The notes beneath the pieces were generated by a model. It did not search any database. It was not told the origin of the DNA and was given only the letters and a program-made list of their open reading frames with translations. DNA of 40,292 nt, taken from positions 1 to 40,292 of the forward strand of contig MENQ01000005.1 of assembly GCA_001768325.1 (NCBI GenBank), written 5' to 3'. Shown here in pieces: positions 15,420 through 23,450 of the stretch. The stretch's first letter is position 1, and every line of letters begins with the position of its first letter. This stretch comes from Bacteroidetes bacterium GWC2_46_850. Its GTDB lineage: Bacteria > Bacteroidota > Bacteroidia > Bacteroidales > Dysgonomonadaceae. The position numbers and the translations under genes were made by a program.

Positions 15420-16832
15420 TTATTCTATCGGTACGAGACGGACAATCATGCCGGGTTCTTCCAGCCCGATATACACAAGGCCATCGGGGCTCATGACTAC
15501 ATTCCTTACCCTTCCAATGCCCTGGGCTATTTTTTCGAGATGGACTACCTTCTGCCCGTCGAGCACCACGCGCTCCACGTAGTCAAACCTGAGCGATCCA
15601 ACCAGCATGTTGTTTTCCCATTTTTTGAAACGATCGCCGGTGACGAAGGTCATCCCGCAGGGCGCAATGGAGGGTGTCCACTGCATCACGGGTGGTTCAA
15701 TTCCTTTCCTGATGGTATCGGGCGTGAGGATGGTGCCATCATAATTGATGCCATAGGAGACCTCGGGCCATCCGTAATTCCTGCCAGGGAGAATCAGGTT
15801 TATCTCGTCACCGCCCTTGGGGCCATGCTCTGTTTCCCAGATTTCACCGGTCACCGGGTGAATGGCGGTACCCTGCGGATTCCGGTGGCCATAGCTGTAG
15901 ATAGATGTGATGGCTCCCTGCGTGTTGACAAAGGGATTGTCGGCTGGGATACGGCCATCGTCGTAAATACGGTGTATCTTGCCGTTCGTATTGTCGAGCT
16001 TCTGTGGAAAATCGAAATGCTGCCCCCGTTCGCCCACACCGAAATAGAGATGTCCTTTTCCATCGAAAGCTAGCTTGCAGCCCCAGTGCTGGCCTCGATT
16101 GGTAGGTGGTGTGCCCACAAACAGTATCTCCTGGTCGATGAGCTTGTTGCCACTGAGCCGGGCACGCATCACGCCGGTCGCGCCTCTCCGCTCTTCACTC
16201 GTGGTGTCGAGTGCGGAATAGGAGAGATAAATCCATCCGTTTTCGTCGTAGTCGGGATGCAGTGCAATGTCCATCAGCCCTCCCTGTCCGGTGGCCATGA
16301 TGGGCGGCAATCCCTCGATGGGTGCGGAGAGTACTCCCTGTGAAAGCCGGTGCAGGGTGCCACTGCGTTCCGAGATCAACAGATCGCCGCCGGGCAGGAA
16401 AGCCATTCCCCAGGGTACTTCGAGTCCGGTGACCACCGTGTCGATCACAAGATTGTATTCTTCCGACTGCAGGATGCCCTCCGCGGTGACGGCAGGCTTG
16501 AGCTGTGTCCGGTCAGCCGGAATTCCGTTCTTCACATAAACGGCAAGTGCTCTTGTTTCATCGTCTGAAAACGTTTTTTCAAAAGCAGGCATACCGGCAT
16601 TGGGGATACCATACTTTATGCTTCTCTCTACAGCTGCAGTGCCGGATGCTTCCATCCACTGCTTCTCGGCAAACTTTTCAAGATTGTCGCCATGACAGCC
16701 TGCACAATACATCCGGTAATGGCCTGCCACGCCACTGCCCTGAGCCGACTTTGGCATATGCCTGCAGGATTGGACAACACTTACGGAGAAAATGGCCGCG
16801 AAAATAATAAATAGGATTGGAGAATTTTTCAT
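15420..16832 (-). CDS. Cytochrome c / glucose-sorbosone dehydrogenase-like lipoprotein
   Basis: The 470-residue exported protein starts with a signal sequence ending VVQSC (residues about 19-23), a likely lipoprotein site. A small c-type cytochrome domain with heme motif CAGCH and axial-Met candidate GMPAFEKTF occupies about 30-110. A six-bladed GSDH-type propeller occupies about 125-465, with motifs VPWGMAFLPGGDLLISERSGTLHR, GQGGLMDIALHPDY, YLSYSA, GQHWGCKLAFDGKGHLYFGVGERG, YSYGHRNPQGTAIHPVTGEIWETEHGPKGGDEIN and GRNYGWPEVSYG. Such proteins oxidise sugars using PQQ and pass electrons to the heme. It probably acts in the periplasm or at the cell surface. A minus-strand TACATTTG (16866-16873) lies upstream. 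Confidence 0.88.
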   Translation of the reverse strand: MKNSPILFIIFAAIFSVSVVQSCRHMPKSAQGSGVAGHYRMYCAGCHGDNLEKFAEKQWMEASGTAAVERSIKYGIPNAGMPAFEKTFSDDETRALAVYVKNGIPADRTQLKPAVTAEGILQSEEYNLVIDTVVTGLEVPWGMAFLPGGDLLISERSGTLHRLSQGVLSAPIEGLPPIMATGQGGLMDIALHPDYDENGWIYLSYSALDTTSEERRGATGVMRARLSGNKLIDQEILFVGTPPTNRGQHWGCKLAFDGKGHLYFGVGERGQHFDFPQKLDNTNGKIHRIYDDGRIPADNPFVNTQGAITSIYSYGHRNPQGTAIHPVTGEIWETEHGPKGGDEINLILPGRNYGWPEVSYGINYDGTILTPDTIRKGIEPPVMQWTPSIAPCGMTFVTGDRFKKWENNMLVGSLRFDYVERVVLDGQKVVHLEKIAQGIGRVRNVVMSPDGLVYIGLEEPGMIVRLVPIE

Positions 16833-16914
16833 TTTATTTGCTATTGGTTAGAAATGAAGACTTTGCAAATGTAATAAAAATTTCAGGTAACAAGGGGGGA
16901 AAGATCTATAAAAA

Positions 16915-16957
16915 AAGATCGATAACCAACATATGACTGTCTTTGATTATCGATCTT
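16915..16957 (-). terminator. Rho-independent terminator after tRNA-Ala
   Basis: Perfect 11-bp arms AAGATCGATAA (16915-16925) and TTATCGATCTT (16947-16957) are followed, in the minus direction, by a T tract (the A run just left of 16915). It ends the tRNA transcript. Confidence 0.75.
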
Positions 16958-16963
16958 GAAAGT

Positions 16964-17036
16964 GGAGAATATCGGAGTCGAACCGATGACCTTTTGACTG
17001 CCAGTCAAACGCTCTAGCCAGCTGAGCTAATCCCCC
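16964..17036 (-). tRNA. tRNA-Ala (anticodon GGC)
   Basis: The 73-base gene folds into a cloverleaf on the minus strand. The acceptor stem GGGGGAT/ATTCTCC contains the G3:U70 pair that marks alanine tRNAs. The D-arm is GCTC AGCTGGCTA GAGC, the anticodon stem TTTGA/TCAAA with loop CTGGCAG (anticodon GGC), and the T-arm ATCGG TTCGACT CCGAT. CCA is not encoded. A minus-strand TATCTTTG at 17053-17060 with TTG at 17080-17082 is a good promoter. Confidence 0.95.
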
Positions 17037-17052
17037 GTGAATTTTCGTGGTG

Positions 17053-17082
17053 CAAAGATAGAGATTTTGTTTATATTTGCAA
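17053..17082. promoter_or_regulatory. Overlapping divergent promoters, tRNA-Ala and DUF4286 gene
   Basis: Minus strand: TATCTTTG at 17053-17060 with TTG complement at 17080-17082 (19-base spacing), pointing to tRNA-Ala. Plus strand: TATATTTG at 17072-17079, pointing to the gene at 17118. The two elements overlap within 30 bases. Confidence 0.6.
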
Positions 17083-17117
17083 CAAAAACAAAAGAGAAAA
17101 ACTAAAAATTATCCCAT

Positions 17118-17426
17118 ATGATTGTATTCAACACCACTTTTCACGTGGAAGAAGAATTGCAGGAAGATTTCGTTGAGTATATGTTGCAGCATTTTATCCC
17201 GATGTCCACAAAAAGTGGACTGCTTACATCGCCACGTCTGGCACGTGTGTTCGGAAAGGAGGAGGACGAGGGACATTCCTACGCGATGGAGTTCATCGCT
17301 GCCGACCTTGTGACATTGGAACGATGGAATGCCGATGAGAGTCAGGTGGTGTATGCTCCGCTCCTGGAGAAGTTCAAGGAGAAACTCATCGGCTTCTCTA
17401 CCATCATGCAGACAATAGAATACTGA
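17118..17426 (+). CDS. DUF4286 family protein
   Basis: This 102-residue small protein matches the DUF4286 pattern: an opening [12 protein letters not shown] strand, a helix with YMLQHFIPM, then [16 protein letters not shown] and a final [10 protein letters not shown] strand. It resembles a dimeric ferredoxin-like alpha-beta barrel. The function is unknown. Its stop overlaps the start of ruvC (TGATG), so the two are translationally coupled; this pairing is common in Bacteroidales. Confidence 0.85.
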   Translation: MIVFNTTFHVEEELQEDFVEYMLQHFIPMSTKSGLLTSPRLARVFGKEEDEGHSYAMEFIAADLVTLERWNADESQVVYAPLLEKFKEKLIGFSTIMQTIEY

Positions 17427-17986
17427 TGCAGAAAGAACGGATTATCTTGGGGATCGACCCGGGTACACAGGTGATGGGCTATGGCTTGCTCCGTGTACTG
17501 GATAACAAGCCTTCACTGATGGCGATGGGTGTGATGGAGCTGGGGAAGTATGGAGACCACTACCTCAAGCTGGCAAAGATCTATGCCCGCGTGATCGGCC
17601 TGATTGAGGAATTTCTCCCCGATGAGCTGGCCATAGAAGCACCTTTCTTTGGCAAGAACGTGCAGAGCATGCTCAAGCTGGGACGGGCACAGGGGGTGGC
17701 CATGGCTGCAGCTATCTCACGCGATATACCGATATTTGAATATGCACCGCTGAAAATAAAGATGGCCATCACAGGCAACGGCAGGGCGGCCAAGGAGCAG
17801 GTGGCATACATGCTGCAGAAGATCCTGCATATCCCCGACGAGAACATGTTGCCGCAACTGGATGCAACGGACGGACTGGCAGCAGCGTTGTGCCATTTTT
17901 ATCAGTCGGGTATCACCACCGGCGACAAGAAATACAGGGACTGGAAAGATTTTGCCAACCACAATCAGGATAAAGTGAGGAAATGA
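17426..17986 (+). CDS. ruvC: Crossover junction endodeoxyribonuclease RuvC
   Basis: The 186-residue Holliday junction resolvase has the expected RNase H-like metal-binding acidic residues: Asp in [12 protein letters not shown] (about residue 11), Glu in [25 protein letters not shown] (about 70), and the Asp pair in [14 protein letters not shown] (about 150-153). The length fits RuvC, with a short C-terminal extension. It acts with RuvAB to cut recombination intermediates. It overlaps the upstream DUF4286 gene by one base and is followed 54 bases later by the HU/SPOR gene. Confidence 0.95.
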   Translation: MQKERIILGIDPGTQVMGYGLLRVLDNKPSLMAMGVMELGKYGDHYLKLAKIYARVIGLIEEFLPDELAIEAPFFGKNVQSMLKLGRAQGVAMAAAISRDIPIFEYAPLKIKMAITGNGRAAKEQVAYMLQKILHIPDENMLPQLDATDGLAAALCHFYQSGITTGDKKYRDWKDFANHNQDKVRK

Positions 17987-18040
17987 AAAATTTTCCTCTT
18001 TTTCTTGCAATTAACTCCCAATCTTTTTTAACTTTGCCTC

Positions 18041-19000
18041 ATGAATGAAATGATTTCGCACATAGAATTTCTGTTACATGAGCACAACTGCGTCATCATT
18101 CCCGGCTTTGGCGGCTTCGTGGTCAATACGATACCCTCTCGTAGGGATGGTATCGCCACCTTTAACGCGCCTGCATGTGAGCTGGTATTCAACCGTGACC
18201 TGACCCACAACGACGGTCTGCTGGCACAGTCTTACATGAAAAGCGGACAGCTGATGTTCGAAGCTGCCATGCTACGCATTGAAAAAGGGGTCGAGGAACT
18301 GAAACATCAATTGCAGGAAATGCAGCATGTGGATATGGGTAAGCTGGGTTCATTCACCAGAAACGAAGGGGAACGATTTACCTATACACCGGGCAATTTT
18401 GTGCGTCCGGCTTTGTTCGGTCTCACCAGGGCTTCACTCAGGCCACTCGTGCAGATGCAGACAGTCACAACACCTGCAAAACAGACCCAACCGGGAAAGA
18501 GAAGATACAGTCGTGGTATCAGCGTGGCTGCCGCTGCGGTGGTCCTGCTACTATTGATGCTGCTTCCGGTGAACGACACCAACAACGGTCATCAGCTGGC
18601 CAAAATGATCACAGAAACATCGCTGTTCGGAAACAAGCAGGCGGAGACACAAATCCGGAAAAGCGGTCTGCCGGATAACCAAACAACCGTTGAATCGAAC
18701 GTTTTACCGACACAACCGGCTACGGAGGCTGCTTCCCAGGATGCATCCCTGCAGGTGCCTGTCGCCGGCCCCCGTTTTTACGTGGTGATGGGTGTTTACG
18801 AGTTGCCCGAGGTGGCACAGAAGATGATTGAAACACTCGCAAATGAAGGATTTACACAGACTGGTAGCCTGAAGCGATCGGGACGTATTGATGTGTTTGC
18901 CGCATCTTTTACCGACGAAACAGAAGCTGCTGCCTTTCTGAGGGAAGTACACAAAAAACATCCATCGCATTCGGATGCATGGATTCTAAAAAGAAAATAA
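18041..19000 (+). CDS. HU-like and SPOR-domain membrane protein
   Basis: The 319-residue protein has two N-terminal HU-CCDC81-type domains (about 1-60: MISHIEFLLHEHNCVIIPGFGGFVVNT; about 60-140: DGLLAQSYMKSGQ and VDMGKLGSFTRNEGERFTYTPG). A single transmembrane segment lies at about 165-182 (AAAAVVVLLLLMLLPV type) and a C-terminal SPOR domain at about 243-317 (FYVVMGVYELPEVAQKMIETLANEGFTQTG). SPOR domains bind denuded peptidoglycan at division sites, and the HU-like part is cytoplasmic. It may link the chromosome or another cytoplasmic ligand to the division site. A TAACTTTG -7 motif ends only four bases before ATG 18041, so a leaderless mRNA or the next ATG (18050) is possible. Confidence 0.85.
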   Translation: MNEMISHIEFLLHEHNCVIIPGFGGFVVNTIPSRRDGIATFNAPACELVFNRDLTHNDGLLAQSYMKSGQLMFEAAMLRIEKGVEELKHQLQEMQHVDMGKLGSFTRNEGERFTYTPGNFVRPALFGLTRASLRPLVQMQTVTTPAKQTQPGKRRYSRGISVAAAAVVLLLLMLLPVNDTNNGHQLAKMITETSLFGNKQAETQIRKSGLPDNQTTVESNVLPTQPATEAASQDASLQVPVAGPRFYVVMGVYELPEVAQKMIETLANEGFTQTGSLKRSGRIDVFAASFTDETEAAAFLREVHKKHPSHSDAWILKRK

Positions 19001-19002
19001 AT

Positions 19003-19119
19003 ATGTCGCTGAAATGTAATATTGTCACAGGATTTGTCCTCTATTGGGCTTATGAGTTGTACAAATACAGGAGGAGAATAGTGCCACCGATGGACCGGTT
19101 CCGTTTCCCCGATTTTTAA
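19003..19119 (+). CDS. Small 38-residue ORF after the HU/SPOR gene
   Basis: An ATG at 19003 opens 38 codons before TAA at 19117-19119. It starts only two bases after the HU/SPOR stop, so translational coupling is likely. The product begins MSLKCNIVTGF, has a hydrophobic/aromatic stretch (VTGFVLYWAYELYKY), then a basic patch (RRRIVPP) and ends RFRFPDF. A strong terminator follows. I do not recognise the family; a small membrane-associated peptide is possible, and chance cannot be excluded. Confidence 0.5.
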   Translation: MSLKCNIVTGFVLYWAYELYKYRRRIVPPMDRFRFPDF

Positions 19120-19144
19120 GAAACCCGTTTTTAAGGACACAGAT

Positions 19145-19177
19145 ATCCCCGGAATAACAAGTTTACGGGGATTTTTT
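19145..19177 (+). terminator. Rho-independent terminator
   Basis: The stem ATCCCCG (19145-19151) / CGGGGAT (19166-19172) has a 14-base loop and is followed by a T run to 19177. It ends the ruvC-side transcript and faces the convergent barrel gene. Confidence 0.8.
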
Positions 19178-19186
19178 GTTGTGCCC

Positions 19187-21958
19187 TCAACCGGAACGAC
19201 GTCTGCCGGAACCACCATCACTCCATTCTCTGCCCCTGCGCATATCACCCCGCGAGGCTCCTCCCTTGAATATGTTGAACCGATAGACAAAGTGTACAAT
19301 GAAATAGCTTGTCAGTGTATTGGTTGTCGTATCACGAATAAAATTGGATGAAACATTCCTGCGAATATTACTTCGTTGCTGCAGGATGTCGTACACCTTC
19401 ACCCGGATAAGGCCGTTCTTCTGTTTTAATATCTGTTTTTCGAGTGAGGCATTCCAGAGGGTTTCATTCTGCTTGAAGCCATCGGAATAACCTGAGTTGG
19501 TGGAGTAGCGGATGTCGCTTTGGAAGTTTATATCGAACGGAAGGTAGATGGTGGTATTGGCTGAACTGCCATAATTGAAATATTCCCTGTCCTGTTGCCC
19601 TTCCAGGCTGTTTTGTACCTTGTTGTAGGAGATGTTACCCCTGAGCGAGAACTGTAACTTTGCCGAGTTATAGTTAAAACTCAAGTTTTCAGAAAGATTG
19701 ACTTGCCTGCTGACGTTTTCCTCGTTGTTGGAAAAACCGTTGTTGACTCTGTAGCTGCCATTGGAGGTGCTCGAAACCGTAAACTTTTTACTGAAGAGCG
19801 GCTGCGACGTGGTAAAACGGAGATCCCCGTCCCAGTTGCCATTCACATTCCGGTAGGTATTTTCCTTCCGTCCTGTCTCGGGATCGGTGAAACGGGAGGT
19901 CACAATCGCATTCAGGGTATAATTAAAACTGCCGGTGAGCATATGAAAACGGTTTTCCTGCGGCTTTGAGTTCTGATAGCGGATATTCATGCGGTGCATG
20001 AACGCAGGTTTGAGATCGGGATTCCCATAGGTGATGTTGAGCGGATTGCTCACGTCGATCACAGGAGATATCTGATTTACGGAAGGCTGATCGGTGTTCC
20101 CCGTGTAGGTGAAACGAAGGTTCTTCTGCCTCGACCAGAGATAGTTAAACTGTGCATTGGGGGAATAGTTGGTCACGTCTTGTGTGATGTTGCTGATGAG
20201 CGAATCGCCGACATAGGTTTTCCTCTTTGAGGAGGTGGGGTAGACACTGAAGCCGACGTTGTAATTGTATTTTTCACTTCTCGACCGGAAATCGATCCCG
20301 ATATCCTGATTTACCGAGCTGTTGTCGTTCAGCTTGCTGTATTTGGTATCGAAGACAGTGTAATTTCCCTCTTCATCGCGGGTGCGGGTGTCTTTATCCG
20401 ATTGGGACGATCCCTGCCGGTAGTTATAGGAAAACTGGAGAAACTTCTGCCTTCCCAATGGCTCCACGTAGGAGAGGTTACCGCTCAGGTTCGATCCGCT
20501 GTTGCTGTTGGTGATGCGCTGGTCGAGCAGATCGTCGGCCCGGTTTCCGGTATAGTAGGTATTGGAGATGTTCATCGCCTTGTTCTCAGAATCATTTGAT
20601 CGGATATTGAGTCCTAAGCTGATGCTTCGGCCAGGCTTCCCAAGACGACGGTTGAGGTTGAGATTGCCGCCGATGTTATTCCCGTTGCCGCGTGAGTTGT
20701 AGTCGGCATTCCCGTAATTGACGGTATCACCCGCAACACGCGTCGTGGAAAACAGATCGGTCTCCATGCTTTCACTGTTGTTAAAGCTGAGGGTAGGACG
20801 AAATACGAGCGTGGTCATGGAATCAGGCTTCCACTCAAGACGCACATCCATATTCAGATTCTCATCGCGACTGTGGGAACGGTTATTCTGATCCTCATAG
20901 GTGTCGCCCTTGCTCAACAGATTCTGGGTGTATACCTTCGACAGTGATTCCGACCTGTTATTGCCGTAACGGATGTTGCCGCCCACCTCCAGCTTTTCAG
21001 ATACCTTCTTGCTGAAGTTGAAACCGCTGTTGGCTGCTGTGTTGATGCCATTTCCGCCACCGCCTCTTGTTCTTCCGCCACCGCCACCGCCCATGGTTGC
21101 TCCCAGATCGGAGGCACCCGCATTGTTGGTGTTGTTGATGCCACCCATGAAGGTCATCTGGTCGCTGTTGCGCATGTGATTGACCAGGGCATTCACTTCA
21201 AAACGCTCCTGACTGCCATATCCGGCAAAGGCATTGCCGAAGCTTCCCTGCTTCATGTTGGGACGGACGGTGAGGTTGATGATCATCTCTTCTTCTCCGT
21301 CGTCGAAGCCGGTCATTTTCTCCATTTCCGACTTGTTGTCCACAACCTGCAGCTTCTCTACCATCCTGGCTGGCAGATTCTTGGAGGCGATCTTCGGATC
21401 ATCACTAAAAAACTCCTTGCCATCGACAAATATCTTCTTGATTTCCTTCCCCTGCACTTTGATTACTCCACTCGCATCGATTTCCACACCGGTCATCTGC
21501 TTCAGTAGATCTTCCACCACGGCCATGCCGGTCACCTTGTAGGCATCCGCATTGTATTCCAGCGTGTCTCCCTTCACAAGGATCTCGGTGGCAGCAGCTG
21601 TGACCACCGCTTCATCGAGCAAGATGGATTGTTCCTGAAGGGCAATGGTGTCGAGCCGTACGGCCGGCTGTGCGGAGGAGAGAGTGAACTCCTGAAAGTA
21701 GGGAGTATAACCTACAAAGGAGATGTTGGCAATGTAGTTGCCATGTTTTACCGGGATAAGAAAAGTCCCTTCGCCGGTGGAAGAAGCACCGGTGACCAGC
21801 GTGCTGTCCTCCGGGGTGAGTATGCGGATGGTGGCCGCAGGAACCACTTCCCCGGTGTTCTTATCGATGATCTTTCCTGAGATAGTTCCCATGGCAGTTT
21901 GCGCCTGGATGGATGTGATCAGGGCCGATAGCAACAAAAAGAATATTGTCTTTTTCAT
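19187..21958 (-). CDS. TonB-dependent-receptor-like outer membrane beta-barrel protein
   Basis: From ATG 21958 (MKKTIFFLLLSALITSIQAQ, a clear signal peptide) the protein has about 923 residues; the longer reading from 22033 adds a non-signal extension that I reject. An N-terminal carboxypeptidase-like regulatory domain (MGTISGKIIDKNTGEVVPAATIRI) is followed by a plug-like region (LKGDTLEYNADAYKV-type, VEDLLKQMTGVEIDASGVIKVQGKEIKKIFVDGKEFF) and a long beta barrel ending in FVYRFNIF plus an Arg/Gly tail. A Gly-rich loop (MGGGGGGRTRGGGG) lies near residue 290. This is the outer membrane beta-barrel family close to TonB receptors; the substrate is unknown. A minus-strand promoter TATCTTTG (22003-22010) with TTG at 22031-22033 precedes it. 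Confidence 0.85.
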   Translation of the reverse strand: MKKTIFFLLLSALITSIQAQTAMGTISGKIIDKNTGEVVPAATIRILTPEDSTLVTGASSTGEGTFLIPVKHGNYIANISFVGYTPYFQEFTLSSAQPAVRLDTIALQEQSILLDEAVVTAAATEILVKGDTLEYNADAYKVTGMAVVEDLLKQMTGVEIDASGVIKVQGKEIKKIFVDGKEFFSDDPKIASKNLPARMVEKLQVVDNKSEMEKMTGFDDGEEEMIINLTVRPNMKQGSFGNAFAGYGSQERFEVNALVNHMRNSDQMTFMGGINNTNNAGASDLGATMGGGGGGRTRGGGGNGINTAANSGFNFSKKVSEKLEVGGNIRYGNNRSESLSKVYTQNLLSKGDTYEDQNNRSHSRDENLNMDVRLEWKPDSMTTLVFRPTLSFNNSESMETDLFSTTRVAGDTVNYGNADYNSRGNGNNIGGNLNLNRRLGKPGRSISLGLNIRSNDSENKAMNISNTYYTGNRADDLLDQRITNSNSGSNLSGNLSYVEPLGRQKFLQFSYNYRQGSSQSDKDTRTRDEEGNYTVFDTKYSKLNDNSSVNQDIGIDFRSRSEKYNYNVGFSVYPTSSKRKTYVGDSLISNITQDVTNYSPNAQFNYLWSRQKNLRFTYTGNTDQPSVNQISPVIDVSNPLNITYGNPDLKPAFMHRMNIRYQNSKPQENRFHMLTGSFNYTLNAIVTSRFTDPETGRKENTYRNVNGNWDGDLRFTTSQPLFSKKFTVSSTSNGSYRVNNGFSNNEENVSRQVNLSENLSFNYNSAKLQFSLRGNISYNKVQNSLEGQQDREYFNYGSSANTTIYLPFDINFQSDIRYSTNSGYSDGFKQNETLWNASLEKQILKQKNGLIRVKVYDILQQRSNIRRNVSSNFIRDTTTNTLTSYFIVHFVYRFNIFKGGASRGDMRRGREWSDGGSGRRRSG

Positions 21959-22002
21959 CAGTTTCTTGAAAAGGGTTGAAAACAAATTACGCACCGTTGC
22001 CA

Positions 22003-22033
22003 CAAAGATAGAAATAAAGCCGGCGGACTTCAA
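22003..22033 (-). promoter_or_regulatory. Promoter of the TonB-type barrel gene
   Basis: Minus strand: TATCTTTG (22003-22010) with TTG (22031-22033), 20 bases apart, match the Bacteroidota -7/-33 pattern. The position supports the ATG at 21958 as the start. Confidence 0.6.
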
Positions 22034-22152
22034 GCGGAATAGATGAATCGTAATTTTTCATCGATGAACGGGCTGAATAAATCGGGAAACTGCTTACATT
22101 TGTAAAATAAAAAAGATTGTCAGGTATCATTACGCCACTAAACATCAAAGAA

Positions 22153-23370
22153 ATGAAAGAAACAAAATACGAAACGAAGCTGCTGGGGCTTCCCTATCTG
22201 AAAAACGATGCATACGGTGCCCTCTCAATGCCGGTCTATCACGCGCTGGCTTATGAATTTGAGACGGCAGAAGAGATGGAAGCCGCCTTCTGCGGACGTA
22301 TTAGTGAACATACTTACTCAAGAGTGACAAACCCCACGGTGCAGTACTTTGAAGAACGGGTGAAGGTGGCGACCGGAGCGCATGGGGTGACTGCCCTCAA
22401 CTCGGGCATGGCAGCCATCAGCAATGTGTTCTTTACCCTTGCATGGAGTGGCTGCAACCTGGTTACATCGCGCCACCTCTTTGGAAATACATACTCCTTC
22501 TTTATAAATACATTGGGCGCCTTTGGCGTGGAAACACGTTTCTGCGACCTGACAAACGTGGAGGAGGTAGCAGCCTGCATCGACGGAAACACATGCGGCG
22601 TATTTGCAGAGGTGATCACCAACCCGCAGATGGAGGTGGTGGACCTACTGGCACTGGCTGCCGTGGCACACGAAAGAAACGTGCCGCTCATCGCAGACAC
22701 GACAATCATTCCTTTCAGCACGTTTCATGCATCTGACTTCGGCATCGACATCGATGTGATATCGAGTACCAAGTATATCTCGGGCGGGGGAACAAGCCTG
22801 GGGGGACTGATTATCGATTACGGGAAGTTCGACTGGTCACACTCACCCAGACTGAAACCGTTTGCCGATGCTTCGGCGTCGGCCTTCCACTTTAAACTGC
22901 GCAAGGAGATACACCGTAACCTGGGGGCATACATGACGCCTGAGGTGGCTAATATGCAGTCGCTGGGACTGGAGACATTGCAGATTCGCTACGAACGACA
23001 AGCAGCCAGCTGTCAGGAACTCGCAGAAAGGTTACAGTCGATGCCCGGTGTGGTGTCGGTCAACTACCCGGGACTGCCGGACAATCCTTATTATGAGGTG
23101 AGCAAAAAACAGTTTGGAACATGCCCGGGAGCGATGCTGACGTTTGACCTGGATTCGAAGGAGCGATGTTATGCCTTCATGAACCGGCTCAGGCTGATTC
23201 GCCGTGCCACGAACCTCTTCGACAACCGTACACTCATCATTCACCCTGCAAGCACCATCTATGGCACCTTCACGCCCGAACAACGTGCTGCCATGGACAT
23301 AAAAGAAACCACACTCCGCATGTCGATAGGACTGGAGAGCGTGGATGATTTGATGGAGGATATGTTTTAG
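22153..23370 (+). CDS. PLP-dependent Cys/Met-metabolism enzyme (O-acetylhomoserine sulfhydrylase-like)
   Basis: From ATG 22153 the protein has about 405 residues, normal for this trans-sulfuration family; the 12-codon upstream extension would need a TTG start. Motifs are HTYSRVTNPTVQYFEERV, GVTALNSGMAAISNVFFTLAWSG, LFGNTYSFFINTLGAFG, EVITNPQMEVVDL, IADTTIIPFSTF and the PLP-lysine motif VISSTKYISGGGTSLGG. O-acetylhomoserine sulfhydrylases, cystathionine synthases and Met gamma-lyases share these. The usual Tyr near the PLP is altered in places, so the exact reaction is open. A role in methionine or cysteine synthesis fits the later cysK gene. TACATTTG at 22095-22102 is a possible -7 element. 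Confidence 0.87.
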   Translation: MKETKYETKLLGLPYLKNDAYGALSMPVYHALAYEFETAEEMEAAFCGRISEHTYSRVTNPTVQYFEERVKVATGAHGVTALNSGMAAISNVFFTLAWSGCNLVTSRHLFGNTYSFFINTLGAFGVETRFCDLTNVEEVAACIDGNTCGVFAEVITNPQMEVVDLLALAAVAHERNVPLIADTTIIPFSTFHASDFGIDIDVISSTKYISGGGTSLGGLIIDYGKFDWSHSPRLKPFADASASAFHFKLRKEIHRNLGAYMTPEVANMQSLGLETLQIRYERQAASCQELAERLQSMPGVVSVNYPGLPDNPYYEVSKKQFGTCPGAMLTFDLDSKERCYAFMNRLRLIRRATNLFDNRTLIIHPASTIYGTFTPEQRAAMDIKETTLRMSIGLESVDDLMEDMF

Positions 23371-23377
23371 GGCTATG

Positions 23378-23415
23378 CTGTCAGCTTTCAGCTTGGGTAG
23401 TGGGGTTGGTGTTAG
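23378..23415. repeat. GTCAGCTTTCAGC-type intergenic repeat, locus 1
   Basis: A short stretch contains CTGTCAGCTTTCAGCTT and a following GGTTGG motif. The same wording recurs at 25030-25150 and 34278-34418, always between genes. Confidence 0.5.
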
Positions 23416-23450
23416 AGTGGGCGGTTTGGGAATATAGGTGTCAGCCGATT

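Noticed and set aside
13727-16073. Long ORFs opposite the acyl-CoA ligase and sugar dehydrogenase genes (for example 13727-14662 minus, 15351-16073 plus)
   Set aside because: They lie antisense to genes with full family motifs, have no recognisable domains or promoters, and their compositions are His/Arg/Val-rich as expected from reading a GC-rich gene backwards.
11639-17036. Recombinase-driven insertion at tRNA-Ala
   Set aside because: The tRNA is about 4 kb from the recombinase with core-like genes in between, and no copy of the tRNA 3' end is seen on the other side of the AT-rich block.
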